From Prevotellaceae bacterium KH2P17 (GTDB lineage: Bacteria; Bacteroidota; Bacteroidia; Bacteroidales; Bacteroidaceae): a stretch of 64,000 bases of DNA. Position numbers and translations under genes: made by a program. Shown here one piece after another: positions 55,230-63,724 of the stretch. The stretch covers positions 105,985-169,984 of the forward strand of contig FZRE01000006.1 in the NCBI GenBank assembly GCA_900199655.1. The letters run 5' to 3'. The notes under the pieces were generated by a model, which made no database searches, had not been told where the DNA came from, and was given only the letters and a program-made list of their open reading frames with translations. Every line of letters begins with the position of its first letter. Position 1 is the first letter of the stretch.

Positions 55230-56504
55230 TTATGCCGTTGCCTTCATTCGTTGGCTGATGAGCCTTCGGTTGGCATTGACAAGATTCACTATCTGCTCGT
55301 GGTATTCCGTGTTCTTGTTGCACACTCCACGACTTTGCACCACCTCCAAAGTTTTCAGTGATACCTCAATCGTCTCTATTCGTTTGCCTTCAATGGTAGC
55401 AGAAAGGATAAGGGAGTCCTCCTTGAGGTAATATGCATTAGAGAATACGCAATGGTGCATTGATACACCTTCTTCCAAATGTTCCTGCACGCTCTCTAAT
55501 ACGTGGACTTGGATTGTTCCGTCCGTGAATGATATACCGAAGAACTTGGATTTGAGTTCTTGGAAACGCTTTTCATCTTCCATCGCCTTTTGCTGTTTCT
55601 CTGCAATCTCCTCCCTTTCCCTTTGTCTGTTGAGTTCCGTATGTCTGCGGTCGTGCTCGGCTTTAAGGTCGGCAGGACAAAGGTACTTCGGGCTGTGTGT
55701 GTCCTTATCCAATCTGCGGAGCATGTCCACATAGTCGCACCAAAGGGAAATGTCGGTTATCTCGTAGCCGTTGCGGACTGCAATCTTATAGGACTGCCAA
55801 TACTCGTCAAACGCTCTTCTTTTTCCAAGAAAATAGCGCAGGTGGTCTGTACGTCCCGACTTCATCAATGTTTCGGCACGGCTGTCCGTGAGCAACGCAG
55901 GTATCAGCGTTGTTGGCTCTATGCCATAGAAATTGTCCTCAAAGCCATTCCTGCGCAGGGTGTCCGATGCCTTGAACTTCGGATATATCGGGGAAGTGGC
56001 AGCATATCGGTAGGCATCGTTGTCGTTGCGGATTGCCATAGGGGTATAGAACGAAAATGTATCGACATACCAACCCAACGTGCGTGGAATGGCGACTATG
56101 GCTTTCCTTCCCTCAGCGTTCCACCAATACTGCCCGATTTCAAGCGCATGATATTCAGCCTTGCAGCCTTTCTCCATTCCTGCCACGAGGAGGAACATTC
56201 GCAGCACTTGATACTCTCCATAAGCGGTAAGTATCGTGAAGTAGTGCTTCTGCTGCAATTTGCGCTCAAAGGTTTCCCTGACCTGCAACTTTGCCCTGCA
56301 ATGGGGGCAGGTGCAGGTTTCTTTGGGTTTGTCCATCACCCAACTATGTCCGCAGTCCATACACGTTGTGCGACCTTTGGGCAGTCGGTAGGCAAAGTGG
56401 CTTATGCACTCACGGAAAGCCCATTTGGTTTGTGTCTTGGTTATCGGGCGAAGGTGCTTGCTCTCGGCAAGTATAGCCTTCTCAAACTTATTTCTTGGTT
56501 TCAT
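55230..56504 (-). CDS. PcfJ-like protein
   Basis: The 424-residue protein has a zinc-finger-like pair (CMDCGHSW, CPHCRAK near residues 48-73) and the PcfJ core (LRMFLLVAGMEKG; HLEEGVSMHHCVFSNAYY near 345-362; TIEGKRIETIEVSLKTLEVV). PcfJ and PcfK occur on conjugative plasmids and ICEs, but their exact role is unknown. Here it is the last of six minus-strand genes with pcfK and ardA upstream. Confidence 0.82.
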   Translation of the reverse strand: MKPRNKFEKAILAESKHLRPITKTQTKWAFRECISHFAYRLPKGRTTCMDCGHSWVMDKPKETCTCPHCRAKLQVRETFERKLQQKHYFTILTAYGEYQVLRMFLLVAGMEKGCKAEYHALEIGQYWWNAEGRKAIVAIPRTLGWYVDTFSFYTPMAIRNDNDAYRYAATSPIYPKFKASDTLRRNGFEDNFYGIEPTTLIPALLTDSRAETLMKSGRTDHLRYFLGKRRAFDEYWQSYKIAVRNGYEITDISLWCDYVDMLRRLDKDTHSPKYLCPADLKAEHDRRHTELNRQREREEIAEKQQKAMEDEKRFQELKSKFFGISFTDGTIQVHVLESVQEHLEEGVSMHHCVFSNAYYLKEDSLILSATIEGKRIETIEVSLKTLEVVQSRGVCNKNTEYHEQIVNLVNANRRLISQRMKATA

Positions 56505-56521
56505 TTTCTGTCCTCCTTGTT

Positions 56522-57043
56522 TTACTCGTTGCGAAATACATAGCCGTCCTCATACCAAAAGTCCGTACAGAAAAGGTCGTCAGCGTATTTGGAGAAGTCA
56601 AAGTATATCAATGCAAATTCGGGTAATTCCATTTCCAACTTCACAAAGTCCTCTGCGAAATCCTCCTTGCTCGCATAACTGCCCATATAGGCACATTGGA
56701 ATGATTTTACAAGGTCGTAGGCGTCTTGCGTGAGGTTAATACTTTCTCCCTCTGCCCATACCCAGAAGGCTTCTTGCTCCTTGCCGTGCAGTCTGTCCAT
56801 TTCATCCCTCAGACAAAAGAAGGCTTCGTCCAAATGTCCTTCGTCTATCAGACAATCGGGGATAGCCTCCCACGATTGGAACATATATTCGGGATGGTCT
56901 TCATCCTCGTGTATCTCAGCACAACGCTCCAAGAAATCGTCCAAGTCGTAGAAGTCGGAAAGTTCCACCCACTCGCCCTGCAACGAGCCATTGTTGTACT
57001 TGGCATAAGTGCCTACATAGATGCGTGCTTCGCTCAAATCCAT
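56522..57043 (-). CDS. ardA: ArdA-type antirestriction protein
   Basis: The 173-residue acidic protein starts with the ArdA signature (RIYVGTYAKYNNGSLQGEWV; LSDFYDLDDFLERC) and has the usual high Asp/Glu content. ArdA mimics B-form DNA to block type I restriction enzymes when the element enters a new host. The length is normal. It lies between pcfK and pcfJ in the same operon. Confidence 0.9.
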   Translation of the reverse strand: MDLSEARIYVGTYAKYNNGSLQGEWVELSDFYDLDDFLERCAEIHEDEDHPEYMFQSWEAIPDCLIDEGHLDEAFFCLRDEMDRLHGKEQEAFWVWAEGESINLTQDAYDLVKSFQCAYMGSYASKEDFAEDFVKLEMELPEFALIYFDFSKYADDLFCTDFWYEDGYVFRNE

Positions 57044-57062
57044 TGTTTCTGCTGTTTAAGGG

Positions 57063-57482
57063 TTAAAAATCGAATAGAGATTGCTGTACTTGGATTGCTT
57101 TATTCTCGGTCTTCTTCACTCGTGCGTTACGGCTCTGTATCTTGGCAAGTTCCTCACGCTGATATTGCGCAATGGCTTGCTTGCGTGCTTCGGCTTTCTC
57201 CTCCTCCGTGAGTTCCACAACGTGGTTTACCATTACTTGGCAGTCGGTCGCCTTTCCCACCTCTATCTCATCCTCGTCATAATAGTGTACTGCCATAGAG
57301 TAGATTTCATCATCGTCAAATCCGTTGCAGCCACTTTTCTGCACTTGGTTAAGTATGTAGGTTACACACTCCTCAATGCTCTTGTTAGGCTTCATCAAGT
57401 TGGGGGCAAACAAGGGGTCTGTCGCTGCACGCTGATTGAGATATTCGGCTATCGTGCGTGTGAAATGTTCTGTTCCTTTCAT
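57063..57482 (-). CDS. PcfK-like protein
   Basis: From ATG 57482 (MKGTEHFTRTIAEYLNQRAA) the 139-residue protein has the PcfK pattern (NKSIEECVTYILNQVQKSG; FDDDEIYSMAVHYYDEDEIE) and a coiled-coil, basic C-terminus ending QVQQSLFDF. It accompanies pcfJ. The longer frame upstream adds a basic, family-unlike stretch and is rejected. Confidence 0.82.
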   Translation of the reverse strand: MKGTEHFTRTIAEYLNQRAATDPLFAPNLMKPNKSIEECVTYILNQVQKSGCNGFDDDEIYSMAVHYYDEDEIEVGKATDCQVMVNHVVELTEEEKAEARKQAIAQYQREELAKIQSRNARVKKTENKAIQVQQSLFDF

Positions 57483-57517
57483 TGTATGTTGCTTTAATCG
57501 TTTATGTTTCTTTTTTC

Positions 57518-57949
57518 TTATCTGTCGGCAATGTCTGCAAGGGTCAGTTCCTCCGTCCAAAATTCCTCGCCCGTGTGCTTGCCGAATGCGGAGTACATAA
57601 ATCCTCCTTTCGGGAAAATGGAAAGGCGGTAGGTGTCAAGTCTGTTTTCGGGAGTGGCAAGTGTCCTTTCCTCGTCCTCGTCCATTTCGATAAATGTCCA
57701 ATCCTCCTGCTCCAAGAGTTTCAAGATGTCCTCATCTTCCGTTTGGAAAAAATCCACTGATGCGCCATAGTAGCGGACCGAGCATAGTTCGCTGTCCTCC
57801 GAAATGGTCTGTATCGCTTCCATTCTTTTCCGTATGATGTTCCTCCACACTTCTCCACAATGGACAATGGCAAAGTCGCATCTGTCCCATTCGCTGTTCG
57901 TGTATGCCCTGACCAAAATAGTATCGGTCACTTTTTCTGCTCTTTTCAT
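57518..57949 (-). CDS. Conserved ICE protein of unknown function (143 aa)
   Basis: The acidic protein (MKRAEKVTDTILVRAYTNSE; FFQTEDEDILKLLEQEDWTF; SIFPKGGFMYSAFGKHTGEE) has no signal peptide or membrane segment. It is in the pcfK-ardA-pcfJ operon. Its acidity and small size would fit an antirestriction-like or regulatory factor, but nothing identifies it. Confidence 0.7.
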   Translation of the reverse strand: MKRAEKVTDTILVRAYTNSEWDRCDFAIVHCGEVWRNIIRKRMEAIQTISEDSELCSVRYYGASVDFFQTEDEDILKLLEQEDWTFIEMDEDEERTLATPENRLDTYRLSIFPKGGFMYSAFGKHTGEEFWTEELTLADIADR

Positions 57950-57972
57950 ATCTTTGCTTATTGTTTTGTTTC

Positions 57973-58266
57973 TTATCTGACTGACACATCGGGCTTGTTG
58001 TCGATGATGTCTTCCCCATACTCTCCGAACACCTCTATTGTGGGCTGTCCTTGATTGTCCTCTATGGGCATGCTTTCGGCTGTTTCATACAAGGTTTCTC
58101 CGTCTGTGATGAAAACCACCTTGTCATCTTCAAGGCAAAGCACGTCCTTTCCCTGCCACGACTTGACAATGGCGACGGCTTCCTCGTAGTTCTCGGCTTG
58201 TACTTCAAATCGGGTGCGCTCCCAACAAGTAACCTTTCTGTCTTGGTAAAAACTGAATTTCTGCAT
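57973..58266 (-). CDS. Small conserved ICE protein of unknown function (97 aa)
   Basis: From ATG 58266 the product begins MQKFSFYQDRKVTCWERTRF and continues VQAENYEEAVAIVKSWQGKD, an alpha/beta pattern with an acidic tail (IEVFGEYGEDIIDNKPD). It is soluble and in the same operon. Residues upstream of 58266 in the open frame are from the end of the preceding gene region and are unlikely to be translated. Confidence 0.68.
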   Translation of the reverse strand: MQKFSFYQDRKVTCWERTRFEVQAENYEEAVAIVKSWQGKDVLCLEDDKVVFITDGETLYETAESMPIEDNQGQPTIEVFGEYGEDIIDNKPDVSVR

Positions 58267-58271
58267 AGCGT

Positions 58272-58730
58272 TTATTGTTTTGGAATTTCCACAATCTGAT
58301 TGATGCGTCCATATAGGTAGGCTCTTAGGCTCGTTCTGTCGGGTGCGTAATACTCTGCCCACCTTCCATACTGACTGACAATGTATTTTTTCAGCACATC
58401 GAAAAAGTCAAATCGCCAACCTTGCAAGGGAACGGCTGTACGGAAGTAGGTGTTTGAGTTCACGGCTTCACATAGCCAGTCCTTTTTTTCGAGCAAAGCT
58501 CTCAACAACTCGTCCTCACGGCTCATACGCTCGCCACGATTGAGTTTCGCACGCAGGAGGTACACCTTGCTGTTTGAAAGGCTCTCCAATGGGTTCACGT
58601 CCCATTGCACGAACTTGGTTGCCAACACTTGCTCACTTTGTCCAACCACAGAGTTAATGCGGTAATGAGAGGAGGAGCTATATCCTTTTTTCTTCATCGA
58701 AGATGTTATGTTTACTTTCTGCTTATCCAT
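58272..58730 (-). CDS. Conserved ICE protein of unknown function (152 aa), first of the accessory operon
   Basis: From ATG 58730 it reads MDKQKVNITSSMKKKGYSSS, then a basic, mostly helical protein (YLLRAKLNRGERMSREDELL; FFDVLKKYIVSQYGRWAEYY; RAYLYGRINQIVEIPKQ). It has no membrane segment. It appears to be the first gene of the minus-strand accessory operon. The 280 bp before it (58731-59010) hold no gene I can support. Confidence 0.65.
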   Translation of the reverse strand: MDKQKVNITSSMKKKGYSSSSHYRINSVVGQSEQVLATKFVQWDVNPLESLSNSKVYLLRAKLNRGERMSREDELLRALLEKKDWLCEAVNSNTYFRTAVPLQGWRFDFFDVLKKYIVSQYGRWAEYYAPDRTSLRAYLYGRINQIVEIPKQ

Positions 58731-59010
58731 AGCGACATTTTTTTTATGCGTCCAAAGATCGGAGTATGCTGATTCCTTTTTGTAGCAATACACGAGGTAG
58801 CGGGGGAAGGCTTGCACAAGGTTTTGGCGAAAAATACTACCCGCAGGGATGGAGATTTTTCAGACAAACCGAAGGCACCGACCTTGGGAAAGCCACAATA
58901 CCCCGTACTACCTTTGCGGATAAAAAGGGAACAGCCCGTCTTGCGACATCGCATATTGTGGAGCCGTGGAAGAGAAGCGAAAGTGCAACGCTTGAAACGG
59001 AAAACAAAAA

Positions 59011-59044
59011 AGGTGGCTATCTGCAAAATGCGAGATAACCACCT
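59011..59044 (-). terminator. Intrinsic terminator of the 115-residue membrane protein gene
   Basis: 59011-59022 pairs with 59033-59044 (one mismatch in 12). On the minus strand the hairpin is followed by TTTTTTGTTTT. It lies 38 bases past the stop codon at 59082, so the accessory operon beyond it needs its own promoter. Confidence 0.78.
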
Positions 59045-59081
59045 CATGAAATAGTGTAAAAGTTTTATAGGAGCGTGCTTC

Positions 59082-59429
59082 TCAAAGCACGCAGATCAGT
59101 ATGGCGCAGAGTATCGCCAGCCAGAACAGAAAGCTCAGAAGCGTGAATGTCACTTTCAGGATTACCCGGACTATAAAGCGCAGTATCAGAAAACCTGCAA
59201 TGACTGACACGGCAGTTACGACTTGCGGGGTTACCATCTTTGAGATAAGGTAAACTGCACCGATGACAAGGGAAAGCAGAAGGACGGGTTCGATGAAGCG
59301 TGTCCAACCGAAGCGCTGGACTTGCTTGGGAGAAGTAGGCTGCTGTCTGTTCCTGTCGGTCTTGTTCGATGTGTCTGCCTTGATGAAGGCTGGAGTGTGA
59401 ACGTCTTGATTCATGATGATTGTATTCAT
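59082..59429 (-). CDS. Small membrane protein of unknown function (115 aa)
   Basis: After a polar N-terminus of about 45 residues (MNTIIMNQDVHTPAFIKADT), the protein has two to three hydrophobic segments (IEPVLLLSLVIGAVYLI; VVTAVSVIAGFLILRFIV; TFTLLSFLFWLAILCAILIC). It is likely an inner-membrane protein of the ICE. The start may instead be 59414 (MNQDVH). The 139 bp upstream have no recognised feature. Confidence 0.65.
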   Translation of the reverse strand: MNTIIMNQDVHTPAFIKADTSNKTDRNRQQPTSPKQVQRFGWTRFIEPVLLLSLVIGAVYLISKMVTPQVVTAVSVIAGFLILRFIVRVILKVTFTLLSFLFWLAILCAILICVL

Positions 59430-59568
59430 AATCGGGGCTTTTAATAGTTCAAGAGCGATAACAAGATGCGCAGACTACACAAAGACAAGTGTTTGCAGAA
59501 CTCTTGGCGTGTGGAGTGGAGCGTGTATCTTGGCTCTTGACACTACAAAAGCTCCCGATGGTGTTACA

Positions 59569-60036
59569 TCAAGTTATGCTCTCACCGCCTATCGTTGGCA
59601 GACCATTGACCTCGATGAGCAGAACGATTGTCCCTGTCAGCTCGGTGTATAGTTTCTCATACTCCGGACTCGCACTGAAGTCGTCCGTCAGTTCATACTT
59701 GTCGAAAACGCTTTGCACAGCCTTGTTCTTCAGAAGTATCGGGGAAAGCCTTTCGGGAAGCGGAGAGGGCAGTTCCTTCTCAAACTCATTCTCCAACACG
59801 GAAACAAGCGTGTCGTACTTGGAAAAATGCAACCCTCGATGCAGCACCTCGCTTGCCATTGTCTCCGCTTCCGAATGCGAGAAACCTTGCGCCACTGCAT
59901 CGCAGTAAGTAGTAAGGGCTTCATCGGCTCTTGCCGTTATGAACGGCTTGTCACTCAGCATTTCAGGGAAATGCTCACTGAGGTAGTTCTCCAACTTCAG
60001 ACGGAAGTAGGAAAGTTCTTTCTTTGTCGTTTCCAT
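59569..60036 (-). CDS. DUF1896-like protein
   Basis: The 155-residue protein begins METTKKELSYFRLKLENYLS and has the DUF1896 pattern (ADEALTTYCDAVAQGFSHSE; ASEVLHRGLHFSKYDTLVSV; FEKELP). These proteins are found next to integrase genes of Bacteroides conjugative elements; the function is unknown. It is 35 bases downstream of the integrase. Confidence 0.8.
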   Translation of the reverse strand: METTKKELSYFRLKLENYLSEHFPEMLSDKPFITARADEALTTYCDAVAQGFSHSEAETMASEVLHRGLHFSKYDTLVSVLENEFEKELPSPLPERLSPILLKNKAVQSVFDKYELTDDFSASPEYEKLYTELTGTIVLLIEVNGLPTIGGESIT

Positions 60037-60071
60037 AAATCTTTTATTTTAGGGTTGTTATACTTTATTTG

Positions 60072-61298
60072 TTATCGGATTCCCATCGCCTTGTTGAACT
60101 TGTCGAGCTTGCCAGAAAGTTGCTCCATGTCATGTTCTATCTTCTTGTTGGTGATGCGGGCATAGATTTGTGTGGTCTTGATGTTGGTATGCCCCAGCAT
60201 CTTAGACACGCTTTCCATCGGAACGCCCTTGCTCAGTGACATCGTGGCAAATGTATGGCGGGCAAGATGGAAGGTCAAGTTTTTCTTGATGCCACAAATA
60301 TCGGCAATTTCCTTCAAATATGCGTTGGTTTTCTGATTCGTTAATATGGGAAAGAGTTTGCCGTCTCGATAGGTCTTGTGGCTGTACTTGGCGATGATAG
60401 CCTTGGGAATGTCAAGAAGCAGCACATTTGTCTCCACGCTGGTTTTCTGTCTTTTGGTCATAATCCACTGCTTGTCATCGAGCGTAACGATGTTGTCTGG
60501 CGTGAGATTGGACACGTCGATATATGCCAGACCTGTAAAGCAGGAGAAGATGAAAACGTCCCTTACCAGTTCTAAGCGGTGGATATCCAGGTCTTTGTTG
60601 GCTATCCTCATGATTTCCTCGTCCGTGAGAAAGCCGCGATTGACAGGCTCCAAATGGAAACGATGGTTGAGGAAGGGATCGTGAAGAAGATAGCCACGTT
60701 TTTGCGCATAGATGGTTACGGTCTTGAGTGCCTTCATTTTCTTGACAGACGTATTGTAAGCGCAGCCTGCCACCGTGCTCAGATACAACTCAAAATCCTG
60801 TACTACGGATGGCGTGAACTCTGTGAGTCCTATATCCTTCCTTCCATGCTTATAGACAAGGAACTCTGCGAAATGTCTTCTTAAAACGCTGTATTTCTGA
60901 AGGCTGTCCTTGCTGATGGTATGTCCTACACGCTGTCTGACATCTTCGTTGAACCTGTCGAATACAGGGAGAAAAGTTGTGTACTCCCTGTCTTTCCCCA
61001 CAAAAAACGAGCGGATTTTCTCCAATGACAGGGAGGAATCATCCTCAAATTTGTGATAGATGTTATTCAGTGTAGCAGAAATAGAGTCCAATGCGGCATT
61101 GGCGGATAAGGCTTCAGCCGTCCGGCCTTTGAGCCGGCTTGTGGCATTGTTCCATACAGTCTTGTCCACGAAGATTTTCGTAGATCCGAAATTAGCCATC
61201 TCTCCGTTAAGGAATACCCGGAGCATAACAGGCGACTTACCTTCTTTGTTCTCATAGTTTGAGCGTAGGTAGAAGGACACCTTGAAATTTGTTCTCAT
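60072..61298 (-). CDS. int: ICE integrase (tyrosine recombinase)
   Basis: The 408-residue protein has an Arm-like N-terminus (MRTNFKVSFYLRSNYENKEG), a core-binding domain (about residues 105-205) and a catalytic domain with HLARHTFATMSL and LGHTNIKTTQIYARITNKK. FSCFTGLAYIDV occupies the first catalytic-Arg position without Arg, as in IntDOT relatives. It lies 313 bp from attR and reads inward, the standard arrangement for an ICE integrase. Confidence 0.93.
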   Translation of the reverse strand: MRTNFKVSFYLRSNYENKEGKSPVMLRVFLNGEMANFGSTKIFVDKTVWNNATSRLKGRTAEALSANAALDSISATLNNIYHKFEDDSSLSLEKIRSFFVGKDREYTTFLPVFDRFNEDVRQRVGHTISKDSLQKYSVLRRHFAEFLVYKHGRKDIGLTEFTPSVVQDFELYLSTVAGCAYNTSVKKMKALKTVTIYAQKRGYLLHDPFLNHRFHLEPVNRGFLTDEEIMRIANKDLDIHRLELVRDVFIFSCFTGLAYIDVSNLTPDNIVTLDDKQWIMTKRQKTSVETNVLLLDIPKAIIAKYSHKTYRDGKLFPILTNQKTNAYLKEIADICGIKKNLTFHLARHTFATMSLSKGVPMESVSKMLGHTNIKTTQIYARITNKKIEHDMEQLSGKLDKFNKAMGIR

Positions 61299-61330
61299 AA
61301 TGCATCTTTCTTTTGTGTAGCACTCGGCTG

Positions 61331-61338
61331 CAAAGTTA
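61331..61338 (-). promoter_or_regulatory. -7 promoter element for the ICE integrase
   Basis: On the minus strand it reads TAACTTTG (TAnnTTTG). The start near 61324 lies on the TGTAGCA motif at 61316-61322, so integrase bound there could shut off its own gene. The leader is about 26 nt. Confidence 0.6.
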
Positions 61339-61401
61339 ATACTTAATACGTTGAAAAAGAAAGAGTTGATGCCGTCAATATGGTATTCAGAATACCGTCA
61401 C

Positions 61402-61452
61402 TGCTACATTTTTTGCTGCTGCAATTTTTGTGTAGCAGAATGTGTAGCAGAA
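61402..61452 (+). repeat. TGTAGCA motif cluster at the right ICE end (candidate arm sites)
   Basis: Two abutting 12-bp copies of TGTGTAGCAGAA (61429-61440 and 61441-61452) and one reversed TGCTACA (61402-61408) lie between the integrase promoter and attR; another copy is at 61316-61322. The same heptamer is present three times at the left end. Confidence 0.6.
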
Positions 61453-61520
61453 ATTGACCGAAAGATGACCGTCAAAACATAGGGTTATGCCGTCAGGCAA
61501 TGGAGGTATATACAAAGAAA

Positions 61521-61552
61521 AATCGTTGTAAAACCTTGATTTTACAACGATT
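61521..61552. terminator. 13-bp perfect hairpin between int promoter region and attR
   Basis: AATCGTTGTAAAA (61521-61533) pairs with 61540-61552 with a 6-base loop. It is AT-rich and could block transcription entering the ICE end from outside, or serve as a protein site near attR. Confidence 0.5.
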
Positions 61553-61610
61553 AGCTAAATTTCGAAGGCTAAAATGACAACCTTTGTGAAGTCCTTTTGA
61601 AGCCTATTAG

Positions 61611-61632
61611 CGGAGAGAGAGGTTTGTGAACC
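61611..61632 (+). other. Right attachment core (attR) of the ICE
   Basis: It is identical to 4069-4090 over 22 bp. Beyond it the outer-locus sequence resumes: the interrupted recombinase frame runs on for 13 codons to a TGA at 61670-61672. Confidence 0.85.
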
Positions 61633-61668
61633 TTCGGAGGTATCAATCTGTAAAATGGAGGAAACAGC

Positions 61669-62085
61669 ATGAGGGCAAGCAAAAATTCAAAGAGCAAAAA
61701 TAGCACGTACAATCATCGCAGTTACTTTGATTGGGGCAGGAATATGCAGGTTGTCCGTAAGGGAAAAGGTGAGATAGCCATGACGGAGGGAGAACTTGTG
61801 AGATTCTTCGGTGTTACATGGAGAAAGCTCAATTATAGGCTTCAGACGATAATGAAAACTTCCGACCTGCATCCCAATGAAAGGGGTGCAGGTGAGGAGG
61901 AAGTCATAATCAACGGACAACGCAAAGGTTATGCACCACTCTATCCGCTCCCTGCTATCATCGCCCTGTCCTTTCTGTTGGACAGCACGGAAGCGCATTT
62001 GTTCAGAAAGTACATCAGTAGAAGATTGCAGACAGAGGCTGCCATTGTAACGCCAATCTGCCTATTGGGTAATACCAAGAACTGA
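61669..62085 (+). CDS. Conserved protein of the outer recombinase locus (138 aa)
   Basis: The basic protein starts MRASKNSKSKNSTYNHRSYF and contains a helix-turn-helix-like stretch (MTEGELVRFFGVTWRKLNYR) followed by a hydrophobic patch (LYPLPAIIALSFLLDSTEAH). A GGAGGAA ribosome site precedes the ATG. Before ICE insertion its ATG would have overlapped the recombinase stop (ATGA), so it belonged to that operon. No family is recognised; a DNA-binding regulator is the best guess. It is now separated from its original promoter by 57 kb. Confidence 0.7.
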   Translation: MRASKNSKSKNSTYNHRSYFDWGRNMQVVRKGKGEIAMTEGELVRFFGVTWRKLNYRLQTIMKTSDLHPNERGAGEEEVIINGQRKGYAPLYPLPAIIALSFLLDSTEAHLFRKYISRRLQTEAAIVTPICLLGNTKN

Positions 62086-62330
62086 TGGATATATTTCCTT
62101 TTTCTTTCACCGATTATATCTTACTACATTACTACAATAAGAGTTAAAGCGGTGAAAGAGAAAGGATTGACGTGTAGTCGGGAAATAGCAATTCTCATTA
62201 CTACGAAATGCCTACATACTACCTCAATGACATAAGAAGAATACATTTGCGATGTGGCAAATGTGCATTCGTTTGCACTCCATTTCCACATCTAATTCCG
62301 TTTTTCCTTGCAAGTTTCGGAAACTTTAAC

Positions 62331-62338
62331 TATCTTTG
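62331..62338 (+). promoter_or_regulatory. -7 promoter element for the fimbrillin-like operon
   Basis: TATCTTTG matches TAnnTTTG. The start near 62345 gives a 400-nt leader to the ATG at 62751. The bases 62086-62330 hold no gene I can support. Confidence 0.6.
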
Positions 62339-62494
62339 CACCCGATTATAACTATCACTAAGTGAACGGATTAGAGGGCAACGGCTATCAGCGGCATCTT
62401 TCCTTATATAATAAAGGTGTATGCGTGGCGCAGGAAAAACAAGATTTTCCTGTGATTTTGTCGTCGGATTATTTGGCAGTTCCAAATAATTTGT

Positions 62495-62549
<55 letters not shown>

Positions 62550-62750
62550 GCGCTACTGGCGTAACTTCTTACACAAACATCTTATTATACGCGCGCGTGA
62601 AAAACGGCGCAATGCCTTTGGGCAAGGGACTCGCAAGAGATTCCGTTGCCTGTTTTGTCGTGCCCGTTGGCCAAGTCACAAGGATAGGTTTAAGGAAGTT
62701 TTAACCACAGCCTATTTACCCAAGAAAGAGTTATAAATCAAGAATCAATA

Positions 62751-62921
62751 ATGAACTATAAACAAATGGAAAGAAAGAAATTTTACATTGCTCCCGAGAT
62801 GGAAGTGATACACCTGCATGGCGAACAACTGTTACAGGCGTTGAGCACGCAGCATGAACCACAGGTTCAAGATGAGTATGAAGACGAAGAGGACGAAGAA
62901 GAAGCACCTTTTGGCTTTTAA
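62751..62921 (+). CDS. Small acidic-tailed protein upstream of the fimbrillin-like gene
   Basis: The 56-residue product reads MNYKQMERKKFYIAPEMEVI and ends with a strongly acidic run (DEYEDEEDEEEAPFGF). Similar short proteins starting with a basic stretch plus YIAPEMEVI are common before Bacteroidales fimbrial or surface operons. The function is unknown. A start at 62766 is also possible. It is followed 23 bases later by the lipoprotein gene. Confidence 0.7.
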   Translation: MNYKQMERKKFYIAPEMEVIHLHGEQLLQALSTQHEPQVQDEYEDEEDEEEAPFGF

Positions 62922-62944
62922 GTAATAACTGATTGCAGAGAACT

Positions 62945-63724
62945 ATGAATAAAAAGAAATTTATCAAGACAGCCAAGGCCGTGCTTGCAGGTATGGTGGT
63001 GATATTCGGCATGGCTTCATGCGGAAACGACGATAACGTGACCACACCTAAAACCGCCAATGAGTTTGAGGGCTTGGACCTGACACTCACCTACTCCGTG
63101 GGCGAGGCGCAGAACGATTCTGTATTCACACGTGGCATGGCAGCACGACCAATGACAGAGAGGCATACCTTCATGGGCATGGAGGTGGAAACCTCAGTAA
63201 CGGAGGACAAGGCTGTGCCACAAACAGCGCGCACACGCGCCACAGTATATAACACCGTGAACTTGGAGGGCAAGACGGTGTATGCCATTGTCTTTGACCC
63301 TGCGACCAACAAGGTGGTAGCCCCTCGTCAGGAACTGACCGTCAGCGGTGGCAAGATTACCGTGAGAGGCAAGCGTGGATGCAGGATTCTCTTCTATATC
63401 GGCTCTACACCATATGTGACGGCAGGAAACGACCTCTCCACATTCACGGTAGGGCAGAATAACACCACAGACCCCATGCAATGCGTGTCGGATGTGATTA
63501 CAAGTCTTGACCAAGACCTCGGAACGCTGTCGTTCAGGCATGTGTTCTCTAAGATACGTGTGGTATTGAAGACCTCCGACGGAACCGTCGTCAATGCCTT
63601 TCGCCTGACAACGAAGGAAAAGCTAAACAGCCAAGGAGCATCCGTGAATATCCTTGACCGCTCTTATACGGTGGAAAAGCCGAGCGCGTTTGACCCCCGA
63701 GGGCAAAGCGACGTTGCCCCCTGA
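62945..63724 (+). pseudogene. Fimbrillin-like (FimB/Mfa-type) lipoprotein truncated by an IS21-family element
   Basis: From ATG 62945 (MNKKKFIKTAKAVLAGMVVI) there is a lipoprotein signal with Cys in GMASCGND, then a fimbrillin-like beta domain (LDLTLTYSVGEAQNDSVFTR; TVYAIVFDPATNKVV; LSTFTVGQNNTTDPMQCVSD). After about residue 248 the frame enters IS DNA and stops at 63722-63724. Intact members are usually longer, with a second beta domain. So this copy is probably non-functional. Confidence 0.75.

Larger units (their letters stand above)
4069..61632. mobile_element. 57.5 kb integrative and conjugative element (CTnDOT-like transfer genes)
   Basis: The boundaries are two identical 22-bp direct repeats (4069-4090 and 61611-61632), 57,542 bp apart. 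Inside are an integrase gene at one end, a mobilisation operon, a tra operon in CTnDOT order, accessory genes (ArdA, PcfJ/PcfK, HU, topoisomerase III, helicase/methylase) and non-transfer cargo. Removing the interval restores a continuous reading frame across the junction. Neither rteABC nor tetQ or ermF was seen, so this is not classical CTnDOT. The element itself carries two nested insertions or cassettes: the RIT element and the AbiE cassette. Confidence 0.88.

Noticed and set aside
58766..59038. 90-codon plus-strand frame in the gap before the accessory operon, with a TACCTTTG promoter-like site at 58909
   Set aside because: The composition is not protein-like and the frame overlaps a competing minus-strand frame. 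The promoter-like site would direct transcription against the 59082-59429 gene.
4069..61632. Search for rteABC, tetQ and ermF of classical CTnDOT
   Set aside because: No protein with tetracycline ribosome-protection, Erm or two-component RteA/RteB features is encoded, so no antibiotic-resistance cargo is claimed.
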